Of a stretch of 64,000 bases of DNA, positions 59,740 through 64,000 are shown one piece after another (position 1 is the first letter of the stretch; each line of letters begins with the position of its first letter). The stretch is taken from contig CM039516.1 of assembly GCA_022432975.1 (NCBI GenBank), forward strand, positions 29,962,051 through 30,026,050. The letters run 5' to 3'. The notes below the pieces were generated by a model. The model was not told the DNA's origin, made no database searches, and worked only from the letters and a program-made list of their open reading frames with translations. A program made the position numbers and the translations under genes. Source of the stretch: Begonia masoniana. Lineage: Eukaryota; Streptophyta; Magnoliopsida; Cucurbitales; Begoniaceae.

Positions 59740-60380
59740 CCCATTATAGATTTCTCCAATAGATATAAGTGTGTGCAACTTAGATGGTCTCAATGATCAT
59801 CTTGTAGAAGGATGGTGTATGATGAATAACTTGTGCTCATATATTTAAATTCTTTGACTTCAGCTCAAAGTAAATTTCAATATTGAGATCTTTTTCGACT
59901 TGTTGAACTTTTTAAATGAATTCCAATCCATCCTCTTGTTTCACAAAATCATGATCTCTAGAGATATTGAAATACTCATCATACAAATCATCTAACCCAA
60001 AAACTAATTAACTAATAAATTTTTATTGAAGTTAGAGTGATTTTCTTTTCTAAGAATATAGCTCTTAACCAACATAAGTTATGAATAAAAGGTCAATTTG
60101 ACATAGAACAACCTTATAAGTCTCTTGTAGTATAGGTTGTCTAAATTACATAATCCATTAATGAATTTTTGATGCCCAACTAATCAAAACAATAAATATC
60201 AAATTTCCTAGAGAAAATAATCAAATGCAATGTCAACATCATAAAGATTCTTGAGTGAGACTATCATAAACAAAGAAGAGTAATCTTTTGTTGATGATGG
60301 AGGTCTAGAAGTTCCCCCTCTCCTCACAACACTTTTGCGCTTTCCACCAACTTTAGGAGTTTTCGAAGCCATTAGGATGA
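59740..60380 (-). pseudogene. Unrecognised decayed coding remnant
   Basis: A minus-strand start at about 60373 reads MASKTPKVGGKRKSVVRRGG and then TSRPPSSTKDYSSLFMIV, with a stop near 60209. Further upstream-to-downstream pieces in changing frames look protein-like (DDLYDEYFNISRDHDFVKQE, QQVEKDLNIEIYFELKSKNL). I recognise no family; it may be an extra open frame of a retroelement. Confidence 0.3.
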
Positions 60381-60923
60381 ATAGATAATTTCAAAGAAGT
60401 GAGAAAATAAGAAAAATGGGTCAGCTGAATTAAGTAAAAAAATTTCAGTGTTTAGGGTTTTGGAACCTCAAAATTTAGAGAGGAAAATAATTTAATATAT
60501 GTTTCGTGATGTAGAGCATACGACCAAAATATTGAAAATCTAGTGTTTTACTTACATGGATTTCAAGATAGTGAAGGAATAAGGTTTTAGGCATTTTTCC
60601 CTACTGTTGGATTGATTTTCCTTGCCTAAAAATTAGAAAGATTTAAACTTCTTTGTTCCTTCTAAAATAATTCTTGAAATTAATAAGGGTAAAATTTTCT
60701 TACCAATTAAATTCTAGCATTGGATTTTCGAATCGATTTGGGCATCCTTAACCATCCAAAAATATTCGATTGATAGGAACATTTTTGGGCTTGGTCGGGT
60801 CGGTTCGGCTCATCAGAACAGGTTCAATTTGCTGATGGGTCTGGTTAGGTTCAGAATAAAAATTCTTAACTTTGACCTTTCTTCTTTCCTTTTCATTCAC
60901 GTTGTGTTCTGCCGAGAGAGAGT

Positions 60924-60974
<51 letters not shown>

Positions 60975-61747
60975 GGACGAACACAAAGCGAGGGAGAGAG
61001 TTAAGGACGACGAGAGAGAGAAATCTTACACCGCTAAAGGAAGGTTGCTCGATCGGAAGGAGTTTTCCGCTGTCGCGAAGTGAAGCTTGACAGAGAGGGA
61101 TTTCATTGATAGAGTGCGTAGTCGAACCAAGTTGTGATCCCTTCGTCCTAAGAGAAATTTGCGGTGGTCGGAGTGGTTGAATGGCGATTCCGACGAGGTA
61201 GGATTTTCTCTTAATTCTTCTCTGTTTTCATAAATCAGGGGAAGAAATTTGTTGTGTTGGTGTGATTTTTGCCCATCACAAAGCACCTTAATCTTTAGGA
61301 AGAGTTTTTCCAAAATTTTCCTTAGATGGGGGAATATGAATCTGACCCTTCAAATGAACAGATTAACAAAATAAGGAAAGAATTGATTTCCTTAACGTTT
61401 ATAGAATATTGATTTTGAAAATTAGGGCTGAATTATTTCCTTATGTGGGATTAGAAAAAAAATTGATTGTGATTGGTTGCTAATTAGGGTTAGATTTGAT
61501 TAATTTACAAAATTTAATACCGAATAGAATCTGACACCTTCAAATGAACAGATTAACAAAATAAGGAAAGAATTGATTCCTAACGTTTATAGAATATTGA
61601 TTTTGAAATTAGGGCTGAATTATTTTCCTTATGTGGGATTAGAAAAAAATTGATTGATTGGTGCTACTTAGGGTTCGATTTGATTAATTTTACAAAAATT
61701 TTAATACCTAATTTAAACTAATTTGGGGATAAATTTTGGTATATACA
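60381..61747. mobile_element. Microsatellite, tandem duplication and probable LTR of a gypsy relic
   Basis: (GT)14 at 60922-60949 runs into (GA)14 to 60975. A direct duplication of about 189 bp lies at 61338-61526 and 61527-61715. The right end TATATACA at 61747 is followed by AATCTACCCTCCTT, which in minus sense is a polypurine tract before an LTR start TGTATATACC. So at least 61300-61747 is probably the minus-strand 3' LTR of the gypsy remnant to the right. Its outer border was not found. Confidence 0.45.
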
Positions 61748-62225
61748 AATCTACCCTCCTTAAAATAAATTTTGTTCTTGAAATAAACACTTACCCTACA
61801 AAGTTCTGGATAGAACCCTTTTCATTTCTTCTTCCTTTCTAGGTTGCTTCCTCAACGTTTTCGATTCTTCCTTAGAACTCTTACGAGCGAGACCTTCTTA
61901 TTCCGTAGTTCCCTTTCTTTTGACTCTAGAATTTGAATTGGTTTCTGTTCGAAGGATAAGTTAGGGTTGAACACAAATTTTTCAGATCTCATTGATAAGA
62001 TATGTGAGAGATCTCGAACGTATTTCTTCAGCATCGAGATATGAAACACGTTGTGAACCTGCTTGAGTGACTCTTGTAAATTCAGCTCATAAAGAACTTC
62101 TCATATCCTCGCTGAAATTGTAAATGAGTCTATGTATCTTGGGCTCAATTGTTCTTTCTTTCCAAATCGCATCACACCTCTTATTGGAGAAACTTTTAAA
62201 AATATTTGATCACCTTCGGCAAATT
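61748..62225 (-). pseudogene. Ty3/gypsy integrase C-terminus (remnant)
   Basis: In minus sense: EFAEGDQIFLKVSPIRGVMR, FGKKEQLSPRYIDSFTISAR, YELNLQESLKQVHNVFHISM, LKKYVRDLSHIL and ERELRNKKVSLVRVLRKN, the widely conserved tail of plant gypsy integrases, next to a polypurine tract at 61761-61748. One stop and a frame change. It is a different element from the host at 4905-19133 (different tail). Confidence 0.85.
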
Positions 62226-62428
62226 CTAACTTTCTCCTTATATGTTTAGTTTGAGTTTTATACAAACTCTAATGGTTTAGTTTATGAGTATATGCTTGTA
62301 ATATGAGTTTAACTATATATTCTTTAGAACATTGTAGCCTAGTAATATGTATAAGATAAAGATTTGACTAGATTGTGTTGAGTTATGTCTAGGACTTACT
62401 ACTTCTCTAGAAGATGCAAGACCTATAA

Positions 62429-63592
62429 TGTAGCACCCGACAACTTCAGACAGGTGAACTTTCTTGTAACGCAACTGAATTAACTGTCATCCATGCATAT
62501 ATTCCCTTGGTCAAAAATTTAGGCCCCAAAGTTTAATCAGCTCTTCTTTTTATAAAATTAGGTTTGGTGGCAAACTTGTAATTAAGCCTAGCTTATTAAG
62601 TGTATAAATAGAAAATAGAAATCCTAAAACCTCACAAAAACCTCCACCAGCCGACTTCCTTCTTTCAGCTGACTCTCTCTCCCTCAGCTCTTTTCTCTGT
62701 TCTTCCTCCAGCGATCAGCTTCCTTCTGTTTTCTTCCGATACTCCAAGCTCGAGGTAAGATTTGGACAATGTGTTTACTGATTAGTCATTTGAGAGTTGA
62801 TTAGAGATTTAGATTCGGGTTTTCTGAGGAAGTTGAAGTATCATGGTAGATATAGCTATTAACATAGCATTTATGATTGTTATAGATAATAAGTAGAAAT
62901 AATGAACGTTGGCTGAGCCTGGGTAGTTGGTGAACCCGAACACCATTATCGTTTAGTTGATGTTTTTATGCACACTAGATGACTGATATAATGCTCGAAT
63001 GGAAATGAGTTAGACTTCTAGGATATATACTTAGTTAGAAAGCTACCATTCTGGAATATTAGACTACTTAGGATTTGTTTTCTTACATTAATACGTGAAA
63101 TGACTTAGGTGGGAGAAAGCTCCAAGTGAAGGAAAGACATTTGCTAAGGAATCCAGGTAAGTGAGTGTGTTCAGATTTCTAGCCATTAGGGCCCTGCATC
63201 ACAAGGGTAGTAGGTTGAGTTTGTTTCTGATATTCGACTATGTTTGGGAAGTTGTCTGCTTTAGTATAATGTTTGGAATGGTGTATGCTCTGTTTTCTGA
63301 TGAACGACTCTTTCCATGGCCACATGTTTTGAGAATGTTTATGTCCATACATCATGATTTATTCATCGAGTATACAAAATGTTTTACACGCATACTCCTT
63401 TATGAATGAAACAAGAAAACGAAACGTATGAAACCTTGATTAAGTGAGGGTTGGGGGCGGTATTGGCCATGTCACTATCCAGGGATAGACCATGATACTT
63501 GCCCGTAAGGGCCATGTACATGCACTCTGCCTACCCCCCTTCGGCATAAACTCTTCTTTAATCCATGGTATGAAAACGATGAACAAAAATAT
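62429..63592 (+). mobile_element. L11: 5' portion of a long LTR of the L3/L5 type, cut by L12
   Basis: TGTAGCACCCGAC start; TATAAATA at 62603-62610; donor CTCGAG/GTAAGA at 62755/62756; acceptor ACTTAG/GTGGGAG at 63108/63109; 48-nt block 63109-63156; donor CCAG/GTAAGTGAG at 63156/63157; H1 GCC-ATTAG-GGC (63182-63192); CCTGCATCAC (63193-63202); then GAGGGTTGGGGGCGG matching L3 and L5 in sense. The rest, with H2 and acceptor, would lie beyond L12 outside the window. Confidence 0.8.
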
Positions 63593-64000
63593 TGTAGCAC
63601 CCGGTCTCATTAAGCTAACTTACTTTGTTAACTAGTAGTGAATGTTTTATAGATGAAATTGGAAAAAATTAGTGATTAGGCTAATGAGTGACTAGGCGAG
63701 GGCGTAATGGTAAATTGTGATATAATGTGGATAACCTATTTAAGGGAAGAGGTTCTGCGTTTAATGCACAATAGCCGCCACCCTATTTTCATTTCCCTTC
63801 GTTTGATTTTCAGCTCAGCTCAGCAGACTTCCTTCCGACATTTTACTCCCTAATTTTCCCCATTCTAGGTGAGTTTTGTTTCATTTTACTTGTTGTTTTA
63901 GTGATTAGATGACAGAGAGATTATAGGGGAGTGTTCGTGAATGCTGTGAGTGAGAGTTAGTTTCGAGTTTTGGGGTGAACCAGGAATGCTCGACGACCAA
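63593..64000 (+). mobile_element. L12: start of another long LTR, runs off the window
   Basis: TGTAGCACCCGGTCTC opens inside L11. A CT-rich leader and a donor-like TTCTAG/GTGAGT at 63869/63870 follow, as in L1 and L7. The 5 bp before it (AATAT) would be the TSD; the other end is not in the window. Confidence 0.7.

Noticed and set aside
61182..61201. First coding exon ATGGCGATTCCGACGAG with a GTAGG donor, promoter with GT/GA repeats upstream
   Set aside because: Only six codons, no second exon found, and the segment probably belongs to the LTR of the gypsy relic to its right.

Overview
The window is plant nuclear DNA, almost certainly from a eudicot with a repeat-rich genome. A cucurbit is possible, but nothing in the sequence proves it. 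There are no bacterial-style operons and I see no intact cellular protein-coding gene, tRNA or rRNA. Nearly everything that can be identified is transposable-element DNA at several ages. The dominant component is a superfamily of unusually long LTRs (2.0-4.2 kb). In sense they start TGTAACACCC-like and end GGGTCGTTACA-like. I call the copies L1-L12: L1 995-4904 (+), L2 6166-10385 (-), L3 10420-13951 (-), L4 14397-16850 (-), L5 24381-26838 (-), L6 28154-30194 (-), L7 41614-45297 (+), L8 45546-48265 (-), L9 a complete LTR-internal-LTR element 48714-59734 (-), L10 55494-58331 (+, inside L9), and L11 62429-63592 (+) cut by L12 from 63593 (+). L2-L8 are solo LTRs, each bounded by a perfect 5-bp target-site duplication (TSD).

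Layout. 1-994 is the end of an internal region with its polypurine tract, followed by its 3' LTR (L1), which carries a 1.39-kb hAT-type element. From 4905 to about 19130 lies a decayed Ty3/gypsy gag-pol on the plus strand. L1's parent is inserted in its gag; L2, L3 and L4 are inserted in its reverse-transcriptase region, L4 at the YFDD active site. 19.1-24.4 kb is decayed or unassigned. L5 and L6 follow. 31.5-37.2 kb, read on the minus strand, is a composite: a gag-like leader with primer-binding site, a piece of a host HSP90 gene, a piece of a host P-type Ca2+-ATPase gene, then a broken Ty1/copia gag-pol. A second copia relic is at 39.4-40.6 kb. L7 holds about 78 copies of a 23-bp repeat. L8 holds a cluster of TGACGTCA palindromes. 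L9 is a non-coding (LARD-like) element whose 5' LTR received L10, which in turn received a SINE-like insert at its first bases. 59.7-62.3 kb is decayed gypsy and unidentified relics. The window ends in L11/L12.

The most interesting signal is shared by the LTRs and not explained by calling them LTRs. In sense orientation they carry the same ordered leader: a donor-like site, an intron-like stretch, a block of constant short length (45-48 nt, or 58 nt in L9/L10) between AG and GTAAG, a second intron-like stretch, then GATGTAG/GGTGTAG followed by GT. Inside the second stretch are a hairpin H1 just after the donor, a CCTACAYC word complementary to the acceptor word, a tandem-array expansion site, and a second hairpin H2 just before the acceptor. 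Stem changes are often compensated between copies. In L10 the H1-like hairpin has itself been amplified into an array of TTCG-loop hairpins. Downstream of the acceptor each lineage has its own block of reiterated short palindromes (CGATCGATCG, GCGATTGC, TGACGTCA, CATCCGATG). I read this as a conserved, spliced, structured LTR leader RNA. That is inference from about ten copies read by eye.
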